Positions 16,492 through 25,689 are shown, numbered from the stretch's first letter. The stretch is DNA of 41,603 bases from JASMTM01 sp046483075 (GCA_046483075.1 JAWODV010000063.1:1-41603), one strand, 5' to 3'. The notes: generated by a model from the sequence alone, not told the origin. Made by a program: numbers and translations.

Positions 16492-17937
16492 TCAAAGATG
16501 TTCCGGTGGATTCTCTCCTGTAATATAATATTCAGGAATATATCCTATCTTTGGTTTGTCATTTTTGAGTTTTTGAATTTCTTCAAGGTATCTTTCAGCT
16601 GTGATTTCCCATGTATATTTTTCTCTAACCCTTCTTATGGATTTTTTCTGCAAAGCTTTATAATCTTGATTACCAAAAAGTACTCTTTCTAATCCCCTTT
16701 TGATATCTTCAATGTTTTGAGGGTCGACTAGTTCCCCATATTCCTCGCCATTCTCTCTCAATATTTCTGAAGGACCACCATTTTTTGTTGCCACTACTGG
16801 AAGGCCGCAGGCCATAGCTTCAATTGGAGCTAGTCCAAAAGGTTCGTATAATGTTGTTATGGCAAAAACAGAATTCCTTCTGGAAGCGATACGGTATAGA
16901 GCCGATAATTCCTTCTGATTGGTTATGTTAAGGAAAAACACTCTGTTCTGCAATTTTTCTTTATTTATTAAGTCTATTAACTGTCCTAAAACTTTTCTTT
17001 CAGGCTCAGGTTTTTTTGTGTATTCTTTGTAAGGGTTTTCAAGACTTCTAACTACTATTACAAGATTTGATTTTTCTTTAAGCTTTTTACTTGCTATATA
17101 TGCATTAAGCAATCCTATGTGATTTTTTTTGGGTTCTAGTCTGCTGGATGCAACTATTAGTGGCATCCCAACTCTGTCAGGTGTACCATATTTATTTATT
17201 GTGTTTTGAATCTTATCTTTGATTTTGTTATCTGTATACCGGGTTTTACTGTTAAAGATTTGAGTATTCACGCCCGGAGAAATTACAGCAAATTTATTAT
17301 CATCATGAACATCGACCCAGTCGTTATACATTTCGTGTGCGTATTGTTGAAATCTTTCCATTGATGTACTTACTATGTTTACCGAGGAATACTTCATGGC
17401 TAATCTTTCAGCTGTAATCCTCGAAGTGAATTTATAATCCTCATTCATTTTTTCAAAACTGTCATAGATACTGGCCATTTTATCCATCTTTTGCGCGCCA
17501 AGAGAATGAGCGGTAAATGAAAAAGGTATACCTGTATCTTTAGCGAAAATCACACCAGAAATACCTCCGTCTCCGTAATGAGTGGTCACAAAATCAGGCA
17601 TGACGTTTATAGAATTATAATATTTTTCAATTCCATATGTATACTCACCCAAATAGGGCCATAATTCTTCTTTTGGTAAGAAGCTTTTTCCACCAAAATC
17701 AATTCGAACAATGTTGATGTTATCCATACCTGGATATTTATCAAATTTTTCTTTGAATTCCGGCCAATCAGGATCAACAATTCGTCTGGTAAATATGTCA
17801 ATAACAATGCCTTTTTGAGCCAGCTCATAAGCTACTTCTTTAACGTAAACAAGCTGACCACCAAAATCCGGGTGCATAGTCCAGTAACTGTCTTCTGGAT
17901 CAAAATTCCCCTGTGGGTTAAAAAAGGCTATTCGCAT
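16492..17937 (-). CDS. GT4 glycosyltransferase, sucrose-phosphate-synthase-like
   Basis: 481 residues with a good ribosome-binding site (GGAGGGAGAAAC before ATG). The N-terminal Rossmann domain contains HPDFGGQLVYVKEVAYELAQKG, the sucrose-synthase/sucrose-phosphate-synthase version of the GT4 start. The C-terminal domain has SRLEPKKNHIGLLNAY and the E-X7-E nucleotide-sugar motif EPFGLAPIEAMACGLPVV. Family members make sucrose-6-phosphate, mannosylfructose-phosphate or related glycosides from NDP-sugars. Here the gene ends an ABC-importer operon and overlaps a PfkB kinase by 10 bases. It may therefore act in catabolism (cleavage of an imported disaccharide to NDP-sugar and a ketose) or in osmolyte synthesis. 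The precise acceptor cannot be read from the sequence. Confidence 0.85.
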   Translation of the reverse strand: MRIAFFNPQGNFDPEDSYWTMHPDFGGQLVYVKEVAYELAQKGIVIDIFTRRIVDPDWPEFKEKFDKYPGMDNINIVRIDFGGKSFLPKEELWPYLGEYTYGIEKYYNSINVMPDFVTTHYGDGGISGVIFAKDTGIPFSFTAHSLGAQKMDKMASIYDSFEKMNEDYKFTSRITAERLAMKYSSVNIVSTSMERFQQYAHEMYNDWVDVHDDNKFAVISPGVNTQIFNSKTRYTDNKIKDKIQNTINKYGTPDRVGMPLIVASSRLEPKKNHIGLLNAYIASKKLKEKSNLVIVVRSLENPYKEYTKKPEPERKVLGQLIDLINKEKLQNRVFFLNITNQKELSALYRIASRRNSVFAITTLYEPFGLAPIEAMACGLPVVATKNGGPSEILRENGEEYGELVDPQNIEDIKRGLERVLFGNQDYKALQKKSIRRVREKYTWEITAERYLEEIQKLKNDKPKIGYIPEYYITGENPPEHL

Positions 17938-18866
17938 GTTTCTCCCTCCAATCCGTATGTTTTGACTATTTTTTTGATGTTTGGCAATGGTTTATCCTTA
18001 TCATGTTCTATTCTGAAGGCAGATACGATATTCCCAATTTTAGCTGATTCAAATATTGTCTTTCCTTTAATAAGTCCGTAAAAAGCACCTGCCCAAAATG
18101 CATCTCCTGCACCTGTTGTATCTATTACTTTTTTTGCGACACTTTCAAGTTTTTCTATTTGTTTGCCATCTGAAATGATAGAACCTTCTTTCCCCATTGT
18201 CAGAATTACATTATTGACGCCATATTCATGAAATCGTTGAATTTGTTTATCAGGGTTACCTTCACCGAAAATATGAAAGGCATCATCCAAGGAAGGTTTA
18301 ACAAGATAAAGGTATTTCAATAAATCCCTGATAAACCGCCTTCCGTTGTGTCCCCTTTCCCAAAGGATCTGTCTGTAATTAGGTTCTAAGGAAATTTTGA
18401 CATCTGACCTTCGTGCGATTTCTATCATTTTTAGCAGATCAGTTCTAGCTGGTTTTCTAGACAATGGCCAGGTTGTCGTGTGAAAAAAATCAGCTTCTCT
18501 TATTATTTTGCAAAAATTTAGCGGTATTTCAAGATAATAATCTGCTTCTCTTAAAGGTAAGAATTCCGGTGAGCCCTTTGATTTGCATATAAGGACAAAA
18601 GATGTATGATGAACTTCATCCATTTGAACATATTCAGTTGTTATTTCTTTACTATCAAGACGTTCTTTATATGATCTACCCAAAGGATCATTTCCTAGTC
18701 GTGAAATGATTAATGGATTCAACCCAAGGTCTTTAAGGTTAGAAGTTAAATTGCCAGGAGAACCACCATAAAACTTATCAAATGTTTTAGCTTCTGCTAG
18801 AGAATCACAATAATCATGCGTTATCATATCAAATAACAATTCTCCGGCAACAATTACTTTATACAT
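17928..18866 (-). CDS. PfkB-family sugar kinase (fructokinase-like)
   Basis: 312 residues of the ribokinase fold. The N-terminal MYKVIVAGELLFDMI and GGSPGNLTSNLKDLGL are the sugar-binding signature, and the C-terminal DTTGAGDAFWAGAF holds the catalytic aspartate and anion hole. SLEPNYRQILW resembles the fructokinase DPNYR motif. It should phosphorylate a hexose or ketose in the cytoplasm. The gene lies between the importer permeases and the GT4 enzyme and overlaps the latter, so fructose released from a fructoside is a reasonable substrate, though this is inference. The start ATG has GAGGTGAA upstream. Confidence 0.88.
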   Translation of the reverse strand: MYKVIVAGELLFDMITHDYCDSLAEAKTFDKFYGGSPGNLTSNLKDLGLNPLIISRLGNDPLGRSYKERLDSKEITTEYVQMDEVHHTSFVLICKSKGSPEFLPLREADYYLEIPLNFCKIIREADFFHTTTWPLSRKPARTDLLKMIEIARRSDVKISLEPNYRQILWERGHNGRRFIRDLLKYLYLVKPSLDDAFHIFGEGNPDKQIQRFHEYGVNNVILTMGKEGSIISDGKQIEKLESVAKKVIDTTGAGDAFWAGAFYGLIKGKTIFESAKIGNIVSAFRIEHDKDKPLPNIKKIVKTYGLEGETCE

Positions 18867-18945
18867 AACTTCACCTCATGATATTAAATTTCACTAATTG
18901 TTTTCTCAATAAAAAAATTTGAACAGAATTTTATTAAAAGAGACA

Positions 18946-19806
18946 TTATTTAATACCGGTTTGTGATGCACTTCTTACATATTGACCCTGTAATAATATA
19001 AATAAAATGAGTACTGGAATTGTCATCATTGCAGCGAAAGCCATTATGTCTCCCCAGTTTCTTGGGTATTGTCCAAAAAAAACCTGCATGGCAACTGGTA
19101 ATGGTCTTACTTCTGGTCCGCGTGTTACCATCAATGGCCACAGGAAGAAACCCCATTGCATTAAGAAATGTAGTATGGCCACGCTTGATAGGATAGGTTT
19201 TGATAAAGGAAGTGCGATTTTCCAATAAATTTTAAACCAACCTGCACCATCAATGAGAGCTGCTTCTTCAAGTGCCTTTGGAAAACCAAGGAAAAATTGA
19301 TAAAAAAGGAATATATATAAAGGATATGCAATAAAAGGTATTATTTGAACGTGATAAGTATTTAACCACCCAAATTGATTGGTCATTAACAGTAGCGGAA
19401 TTGCAATTGCTTCAAAAGGAATAATCATTAAAGCAACAATAAGGGTAACTAACATATTTCTGCCTTTAAAAGTAAACCTAGCTAGACCGAAAGCAAGCAT
19501 GCTGTTAATAAAGAGACCGCCTACAATTGTTGTACTAACTATGAAAACAGAATTAAAGAAAAATCTTCCAAATTCCATCCTATCAAATACATCTTTGAAG
19601 TTTTTAAAAGAAATCGAATCAGGAACAAAAGCCTTTAATGAACCCATTCTTTTAACAATATCTGACTCATCAGGGTTTAAAGAGATAGTGAACATATAAA
19701 CAAGCGGAAACAGAAAGAATATTCCAAAAATAATCAACAGAGTATAACCAATAATTTTATTTATAAGCTCTGCTTTCCTCTTACTTCGTGTTTTTGCAAC
19801 AGCCAT
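18946..19806 (-). CDS. Carbohydrate ABC transporter permease, MalG type
   Basis: Second membrane subunit of a CUT1-family importer. The start is ATG 19806 (MAVAKTRSKRK), which follows GAGAGG and lies one base after the stop of the partner permease. The 286-residue product has six hydrophobic segments and the EAA loop EEAALIDGAGWFKIYWKIALPLSKPIL, which contacts the ATPase. No ATPase gene is in this operon, so a shared MsmX/MalK-type ATPase encoded elsewhere must serve it. Confidence 0.92.
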   Translation of the reverse strand: MAVAKTRSKRKAELINKIIGYTLLIIFGIFFLFPLVYMFTISLNPDESDIVKRMGSLKAFVPDSISFKNFKDVFDRMEFGRFFFNSVFIVSTTIVGGLFINSMLAFGLARFTFKGRNMLVTLIVALMIIPFEAIAIPLLLMTNQFGWLNTYHVQIIPFIAYPLYIFLFYQFFLGFPKALEEAALIDGAGWFKIYWKIALPLSKPILSSVAILHFLMQWGFFLWPLMVTRGPEVRPLPVAMQVFFGQYPRNWGDIMAFAAMMTIPVLILFILLQGQYVRSASQTGIK

Positions 19807-19807
19807 A

Positions 19808-20707
19808 TTATCCAACCTCTCTTTCTTCACCCAGTATCTTCCTCTGAACAATAGAAATAGCCAAAACTATGAGGAAAAATACGACCGTTATAGCTGAAGC
19901 ATAGCCAATATACTGTCTTTGATAACCCTGATTATATAAATGCAAAACAACTGTATAGGTTGCTCCGCTTGGTCCTCCATTGGTCATAACTTTAACCTGT
20001 GTGAATAATCTAAAGGCAAGAATTGTTGTAGAAATAATCACAAAAACAGAAGTGTTTTTTAGCTGAGGCAAAGTTATTTTCCAGAACTGCTTCCACTTAT
20101 TAGCTCCATCAATTCTTGCAGCTTCATACAAAGTAGTAGGGATTTCCTGGAGTCCAGCTAAGAAAATTAACATCTGAAAACCAACACCCTGCCATATTGA
20201 CATTAGCATAATAGCCGGTAATGCCCAATTGGGATTGGACAGGAAACTAATAGTTTCCCAGCGTCCAAAGGTTAGCATTTCCATAAAACCATTTATTAAG
20301 CCTTCTGGATTATAAAGAAAAGTCCAGATAACAGAAACTACCACCATTGCGGTTACAGTAGGTAGAAAATAAACAGTTCTAAATAACTTGGTAAGCTTTA
20401 GCCTTTGATTTACAAGCATTGCAAGAATCAAAGCAAAAGCTGTCTGTACTGGAACTACAACTAAAACAAACACAAAATTATTGCGTAAACTCTGCCAGAA
20501 TAAGTCATCATCTATAAGTCTTTCATAATTATCCAAACCAACAAACCTCGCTGGAGTTCTTGCAATAAGCCTTGTGTTTGTAAAAGAGAGATAAAATGCT
20601 GAAAAAAATGGGTAAATCATAAATATGCCAAGCAGTATTAATCCGGGTAAGATAAATATCAAGGCATACTTTAATCCTCGTTTTTTTTCGTAGTACATTT
20701 TTGCCAT
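19808..20707 (-). CDS. Carbohydrate ABC transporter permease, MalF type
   Basis: First membrane subunit of the CUT1 importer, 299 residues with about six transmembrane segments. The EAA loop YEAARIDGANKWKQFWKITLPQLKN and the C-terminal GGPSGATYTVVLHLYNQGYQ are typical of UgpA/MalF-like permeases. The ribosome-binding site AGGGGGAGA precedes ATG 20707. It is separated from the binding-protein gene by a terminator-like hairpin. Confidence 0.93.
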   Translation of the reverse strand: MAKMYYEKKRGLKYALIFILPGLILLGIFMIYPFFSAFYLSFTNTRLIARTPARFVGLDNYERLIDDDLFWQSLRNNFVFVLVVVPVQTAFALILAMLVNQRLKLTKLFRTVYFLPTVTAMVVVSVIWTFLYNPEGLINGFMEMLTFGRWETISFLSNPNWALPAIMLMSIWQGVGFQMLIFLAGLQEIPTTLYEAARIDGANKWKQFWKITLPQLKNTSVFVIISTTILAFRLFTQVKVMTNGGPSGATYTVVLHLYNQGYQRQYIGYASAITVVFFLIVLAISIVQRKILGEEREVG

Positions 20708-20729
20708 AAAATCTCCCCCTTTGTCTAGG

Positions 20730-20755
20730 AAAAAAGGGGGGAAGTGAATCCCCCC
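20730..20755 (-). terminator. Intercistronic terminator/attenuator hairpin
   Basis: On the minus strand GGGGGG (20755-20750), an 8-base loop ATTCACTT, CCCCCC (20741-20736) and then TTTTTT. It sits between the solute-binding protein gene and the permease genes of the same operon, a position that commonly lowers permease expression relative to the binding protein. Confidence 0.8.
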
Positions 20756-20777
20756 TAATCATTTTACTTCGATTCAA

Positions 20778-22046
20778 CTAATCCATTGGATATCCATCAT
20801 TGTATTCTATATCACGGTCAATTTCTTCAACAGCTTTATCAAGCTCACTCCTGATATCTGAACCATTTGCGATATTTTGCATTGCTTGCGTAAATGCTGA
20901 TGTTATTGTTGGATAGGCTGGTGTTACAGGTCTTGGTACAGCAATTGTTTCAAGCTGTTCTACAAACAAGCTTAGAGGACCACCTTCACCATAAAGTTCC
21001 GACATTTCAGCAGCGCTTAATCTTGATGGAACAGCACCGTTTGCATTTGTCATTTTGACTATCTCTTCAGGACTAAGAATGAATTCAAGGAATTTCCAGG
21101 CTGCTTCTGGGTTCTCACACTCTGTGGTAATGCTCCAGGCCCATGAACCCATACCGGTTGCTTGTTTGAATATTTTTGGCGCTGGTAAAAGGACGAGATC
21201 ATCGCCTAATTCTTCTTTGTACGTGTTGTACATCCAATGACCGGTCCAGGAAAGAGCATTTCTTCCAAGAATGAATTCATTCTCGGATGCTGGATTTGGA
21301 TTTGCGTAACCTTTTTCAAAAAGTCCCTGCATCCATGCTGCTGCAGCAAGTGCTTCAGGACCATTAAGAGCGCCTTCAGCTGACATATAGTCTGATCTGT
21401 CGATAAGGTCTGCCCCAAAAGCCTGGAAGAATGGTGACAAACCATAGGTGTACCATTCACCGACATCGAACATTTTAAAGTCAATAGCGTATCTAACTTC
21501 ATCAAGTTCCTGAGTCTTCTTTACTATGTCCATGAATTCCAGGAATGTCCATGCGTCATCTACACCTTCAGGTATCCTTGCGTCGACCTGTTCAAGATAT
21601 TCAAGATTACCATAAAAAGAAAGTCCTGAGTCGAATGTTCCCAGAGCATAGAGTTCTCCATGGTATGTTCCCTGATCAATGATTGAGGGTAAAAAGTCAT
21701 CCAGCATTTCGTCAGGAACCAAATCATCAAGGGGTCTTAAATAATCTGCCCATGCATAGTTAGCAATAAATGGACCATCAAGGTCAAGGATATCCGGCAG
21801 ATCACCTGCAAGGGCTGCAGAGTTTACCTGATCGTTATAACTTCCTTCAGGTAACTGTACAGCGTTGATATAAACCTCATCTTGCATTTCGTTGAATCGT
21901 TTAACCTGATCATTTAGTACTTCTCTTTCTGCTCCTCTACCTGAATGGAACCAGAGTGTGATTTCTACTGGATCTGCAGCAAGATATACTGAAGAGAATG
22001 CAAAAAGTAAAACCAAAGTTAAAACAAGTCCAAGTTTCTTAGTCAT
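20778..22046 (-). CDS. Carbohydrate ABC transporter solute-binding protein
   Basis: Cluster B/family 1 extracellular sugar-binding protein of 422 residues. The start ATG 22046 (MTKKLGLVL) has AAAGGAGGT seven bases upstream; a longer frame would begin inside that site. Residues 1-24 form a Sec signal peptide (LVLTLVLLFAFSSVYLAA) without a lipobox cysteine, so it is soluble in the periplasm/toga space. The mature part starts ADPVEITLWFHSGRGAEREVL and includes GSWAWSITTECENPEAAWKFLEFILSPEE, typical of the family. The ligand is probably a disaccharide, inferred from the GT4 enzyme and kinase in the operon. Confidence 0.93.
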   Translation of the reverse strand: MTKKLGLVLTLVLLFAFSSVYLAADPVEITLWFHSGRGAEREVLNDQVKRFNEMQDEVYINAVQLPEGSYNDQVNSAALAGDLPDILDLDGPFIANYAWADYLRPLDDLVPDEMLDDFLPSIIDQGTYHGELYALGTFDSGLSFYGNLEYLEQVDARIPEGVDDAWTFLEFMDIVKKTQELDEVRYAIDFKMFDVGEWYTYGLSPFFQAFGADLIDRSDYMSAEGALNGPEALAAAAWMQGLFEKGYANPNPASENEFILGRNALSWTGHWMYNTYKEELGDDLVLLPAPKIFKQATGMGSWAWSITTECENPEAAWKFLEFILSPEEIVKMTNANGAVPSRLSAAEMSELYGEGGPLSLFVEQLETIAVPRPVTPAYPTITSAFTQAMQNIANGSDIRSELDKAVEEIDRDIEYNDGYPMD

Positions 22047-22066
22047 AAAACTTACCTCCTTTTTCA

Positions 22067-22852
22067 TTAATCCCCAAAGGGGTCATTAATAATTTTTATA
22101 CCAATTTCTTTTGCATGCTGATTCATTCTTTCTTTGTTTTCATCTGAAAAACCTGCAGTTACAAGTTTTTCTTTGCCTGTCCATTCGTTTATCAAAACAA
22201 GAGATTTCTTAAAATGCTTTGATGAACTGGCCATAATATATAAATCGTTTACCGTTTTACATATCATGCTTTTTGCTTCGGATTCTAAAAGAGTTGAGGC
22301 GTAATATCCCGTTTCATCAAAACCATTAATTCCAACAAATGCCTTATTTATATTGTATTTTCTAAAAAAATCACCAGCGTTTAAATCAAGAAAATTCATA
22401 GTGCTCAGTTGAAAGAATCCGCCCATTGCAAGCATTTTCACATTGGGAAATTCAGCAACTTTGTTCATTATATATAGAGAATTAGTTACTATGGTTATAT
22501 TTATTGGAGGATTTTTTAGTAGTTCTTCTGCAAAAAATAACGCTGTACTACCTGAATCGATGAAAATAACATCATTCTTATCAACAAGTTTGCTGGCAAT
22601 CTTAGCAATATCACGCTTTTCTTCCACATCGATTGCTATCTGTTCCTGAAACACTGGATCATATCTAGGGGCACTTATGCTAACAGCGCCTCCGCGTACT
22701 CTTTTTAAGAGACCTTTCGACTCTAATTCTCTAAGATAATTTCTAATTGTAACTTCTGATACATTCAACTGTTCGGCAAGTATTGAATTATTAATTTTTC
22801 CGTACTTTCTTAATTTTTCAATTATTGTTGCTTTTTTTTCTTCTGTCGACAT
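22067..22852 (-). CDS. DeoR-family transcriptional regulator
   Basis: 261 residues. The N-terminal winged helix is KATIIEKLRKYGKINNSILAEQLNVSEVTIRNYLRELESKGLLKRVRGGAVS, the DeoR signature. The C-terminal effector domain has DSGSTALFFAEEL, TNSLYIMNKV and the GINGFDETGYY stretch. DeoR proteins usually repress sugar operons and release DNA on binding a sugar phosphate. It is the first gene of the importer operon, 20 bases from the binding protein, and a cluster of TTTCG repeats lies just upstream, so autoregulation of the operon is likely. Confidence 0.93.
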   Translation of the reverse strand: MSTEEKKATIIEKLRKYGKINNSILAEQLNVSEVTIRNYLRELESKGLLKRVRGGAVSISAPRYDPVFQEQIAIDVEEKRDIAKIASKLVDKNDVIFIDSGSTALFFAEELLKNPPINITIVTNSLYIMNKVAEFPNVKMLAMGGFFQLSTMNFLDLNAGDFFRKYNINKAFVGINGFDETGYYASTLLESEAKSMICKTVNDLYIMASSSKHFKKSLVLINEWTGKEKLVTAGFSDENKERMNQHAKEIGIKIINDPFGD

Positions 22853-22954
22853 TGTTAACCTCCAAAAAATTTTATCATTCGTTTAGTAGTAATACCAAGA
22901 ATGAATAGCAACGTTCATTATCAATTAAGCATGATTATTATCGATTAAATACTC

Positions 22955-23005
22955 TTTCGATAATCTTACGATATATTTCGTATTATCTTTCGAATAGTTT
23001 CGAAA
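22955..23005. promoter_or_regulatory. Cluster of TTTCG repeats, candidate DeoR operator
   Basis: TTTCG occurs at 22955, 22976, 22988 and 22998, starts spaced 21, 12 and 10 bases apart and so near one or two helical turns; the last forms the palindrome TTTCGAAA (22998-23005). TTTCG tandem repeats are the known operator type of several DeoR-family repressors. It lies between the divergent deoR-type gene and the patB-like gene and could serve both. Confidence 0.55.
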
Positions 23006-23135
23006 TTAGATTAATATATAATGTTATGAAAAATAACGAAAGGTGTTATAAACTGGTTTATTAGGTAAGATTTAATTGTTTTTATTTATATACCGGGATA
23101 AAATATTAATAGAAGAAAATTAAGGAGGATTGGTT

Positions 23136-24311
23136 ATGGCATTTAATTTTGACAGCGTGGTTGAAAGAAAGGGAACAAGTTGTTTTAAATGGGATTATGC
23201 TGAAGAAATTTTTGGAGAATCTGAAATATTACCCATGTGGGTAGCTGATATGGATTTTAAATCACCGGTTGAAGTTATAAAAGCAATTGAGGATCGAGCA
23301 AAGCACGGAGTTTTTGGATATACTGCTAGACCCGATAGTTTATATGAATCAGTCATTAGTTGGTTAGAAAAACGATTTGACTGGAAAGTTGAAAAGGAGT
23401 GGATTCTTTTTACTCCTGGAGTGGTACCTGCTATTGATCTTGCGATACAGGCTTATACAAATCCTGATGACGCTGTTATTATTCAGCCGCCAGTGTATCA
23501 CCCTTTTTTTGGGGCAGTAGAAAATAATAATAGAAGGCTTATCGAAAATCCTTTAAAATTTGAAGAGGGAAAATATAGAATTGATTTTGATGACCTTGAA
23601 AACAAAATCACAAATAAAACAAAGATGCTAATTCTTTGCAGTCCACATAATCCTGTTGGTCGTGTATGGAATATTAATGAACTTAAGAAATTAGGACATT
23701 TCGCGAAAGATAACGGAATATTTTTAATTTCAGATGAGATACACGCAGATATTGTTTACAGACCTTATAGTCATACACCGTTTCTAAACGCAGATGCAGC
23801 TTTTGAAGAATTTAGCATTGTTTGTATGGCTCCAAGTAAAACCTTTAATCTTGCAGGTTTGGAAACCTCCTTTGTTGTAATCAAGAATAAATCAATAAGA
23901 GAAGAATATGAAAAGTATATTAAAAAATATTCGTTATGGATGACGAATATTTTCGGGATTGTAGCTACGGAGGCTGCCTATAAATATGGAGAACCATGGT
24001 TATGTGGTTTACTTAACTATCTTGATGGTAATATTAAATATATAGAGGATTTTATTCAACAAAGACTACCAGAAGTAGAATTTTACAAACCCGAGGGAAC
24101 ATATCTGGCTTGGCTTGATTTCAGAAAGTTAGGTTTATCCAATAAAGGATTAAAAGAATTTCTGATTCAAAAAGGAAAAGTCGGATTAAATAATGGTCAT
24201 GATTTTGGAAAGGAGGGCGAGGGATTTCAGCGACTCAATTTTGGATGTCCAAGATCACTTTTAAAAGATGGACTTGAAAGAATTGAGAAGGCAATAAATA
24301 CTTTAAAGTAA
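23136..24311 (+). CDS. PatB/MalY-type aminotransferase (cystathionine beta-lyase)
   Basis: PLP-dependent fold-type I enzyme, 391 residues. The N-terminus SVVERKGTSCFKWDYAEEIFGESEILPMWVADMDFKSP is characteristic of MalY/PatB, as are PPVYHPFF, CSPHNPVGRVW and the PLP lysine in APSKTFNLAGL (K235), with the pyridine-binding aspartate in ISDEIHAD (D200). These enzymes cleave C-S bonds of cystathionine or cysteine. The start ATG at 23136 is seven bases after GGAGG; the in-frame TTG at 23130 is too close to it. The gene is divergent from the sugar operon and probably co-transcribed with the next gene. Confidence 0.92.
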   Translation: MAFNFDSVVERKGTSCFKWDYAEEIFGESEILPMWVADMDFKSPVEVIKAIEDRAKHGVFGYTARPDSLYESVISWLEKRFDWKVEKEWILFTPGVVPAIDLAIQAYTNPDDAVIIQPPVYHPFFGAVENNNRRLIENPLKFEEGKYRIDFDDLENKITNKTKMLILCSPHNPVGRVWNINELKKLGHFAKDNGIFLISDEIHADIVYRPYSHTPFLNADAAFEEFSIVCMAPSKTFNLAGLETSFVVIKNKSIREEYEKYIKKYSLWMTNIFGIVATEAAYKYGEPWLCGLLNYLDGNIKYIEDFIQQRLPEVEFYKPEGTYLAWLDFRKLGLSNKGLKEFLIQKGKVGLNNGHDFGKEGEGFQRLNFGCPRSLLKDGLERIEKAINTLK

Positions 24312-24359
24312 AATAAATAATGGATAACTGATTGTAAATGTTGACATGGAGGTGAAAAA

Positions 24360-25679
24360 ATGAAAAAAATTGCATTATTGATCATGATAGTTTTGGCGTC
24401 TTCAATGTATTTAGCTTTTGGACCAGAGGTTGAATTTGGAACAACAACACTGGGAACAGAGAGTTACTTCAGGTATGGTATTCATTATCCAATAACAGAT
24501 ATTGTACCCGGTTTAGATTTGGATATAGGATTTAGTGCTTATCAAACAGAAATTGCTGGTCCGTTGTATTTTGGTAAACCTAATCCTTCAGCAACTCCTT
24601 CAACAAATGTTATAAACGGTCTAACCCTATATGGAATTCGCTTACATAACAATGTCATGGATATAAGATATGGAGACATGGGTTATTACTCAAAAGGTAT
24701 AGGTTTGTTGTTTGATTCATATACAAAATATGATGCTTATGCATTTGATGCGGAACTAGTTTTGTTCAATCCTGGAGTTTCCATACATATTCCTTTTGAA
24801 ATAACATCCTTTGTTCCTCTCGGATACAAGAAAACATCATCACTTTGGTGGGGAGGAATAATATGGGAATTACCCTTTAATATTCATTTCGATACAACGT
24901 TAGTTTGGGAAAGCAACAGCGTGATTAATGAGGTGGAATCACCGACCAGTGACGCAACTGATGATGAATACAAATATCCTATTTTAGGTTTAACTACATC
25001 AGCTGATTTTAGAGCCTTTGATTGGAAACTGTTTAGATTTGCTCCTTCAGTTGAATTTGCTGGATTAACCACCAGAAAATTTGATCATTATGGTTTGTCA
25101 GTAGGACTTGGCGGAAGGCTTTCCATTCTTGATATGATATGGTTTAAAGGTGGCGGTTTATGGCACTATAAAGACTTTGTTCCAGGTTATTTTGATTTAG
25201 ACTATGAATATAAAAAATTCATGATGATATATCATGAGGATAAAGGTATTAAACTACCAGCATTAAGAACAGATGTAGATTCCGGTTTTGGCTGGTTCCT
25301 TAAAGGCAGTTTCAATATTGGAAAATTTGTAATTCTTCAAGCAAACATTGAATGGTATGATCACATTTCTCATTACACGCCCCTTCTGGAGGGATATCTC
25401 AGGGTAAGGATTCCTGAAGTGAATATAGGCGACTTTAATGCTCCTGAATTTTTCCTTGAAGGTAAATATTATCAAAATAACTTTGAATTCAGTAAAGCTT
25501 TTTCTGAAGACTGGAAAGAAGGATTACTAAATGATAATACCAGATTGAGTCTGGGAATCATTTATCCTCTTGCATTGGATACTGTTGCACGTTTCAAAAT
25601 GCAATATAATCCAGGAACAGCTGAATTCAATTATAATGTGATGTTTGAAACAGATTTTAAAGGGATACCAGAAATGTAA
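24360..25679 (+). CDS. Secreted beta-rich protein, probable outer-sheath (toga) protein
   Basis: 439 residues with a signal peptide (MKKIALLIMIVLASSMYLAFG) after GGAGGTG. The mature protein is rich in aromatic and alternating hydrophobic strands with glycine turns, for example SVGLGGRLSILDMIWFKGGGLWHY, and ends with a hydrophobic strand ATVARF-like region near the C-terminus. This is the look of an outer-membrane beta-barrel or strand-rich envelope protein. No named family is recognised with certainty. It lies 48 bases after the PatB-like gene with no terminator between, and a strong terminator follows. Confidence 0.7.
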   Translation: MKKIALLIMIVLASSMYLAFGPEVEFGTTTLGTESYFRYGIHYPITDIVPGLDLDIGFSAYQTEIAGPLYFGKPNPSATPSTNVINGLTLYGIRLHNNVMDIRYGDMGYYSKGIGLLFDSYTKYDAYAFDAELVLFNPGVSIHIPFEITSFVPLGYKKTSSLWWGGIIWELPFNIHFDTTLVWESNSVINEVESPTSDATDDEYKYPILGLTTSADFRAFDWKLFRFAPSVEFAGLTTRKFDHYGLSVGLGGRLSILDMIWFKGGGLWHYKDFVPGYFDLDYEYKKFMMIYHEDKGIKLPALRTDVDSGFGWFLKGSFNIGKFVILQANIEWYDHISHYTPLLEGYLRVRIPEVNIGDFNAPEFFLEGKYYQNNFEFSKAFSEDWKEGLLNDNTRLSLGIIYPLALDTVARFKMQYNPGTAEFNYNVMFETDFKGIPEM

Positions 25680-25689
25680 CAATCTAATC

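Noticed and set aside
22073..22083. CCCC-AAA-GGGG hairpin between the DeoR and binding-protein genes
   Set aside because: It lies within the last codons of the DeoR gene, has a stem of only four pairs and no following T run.
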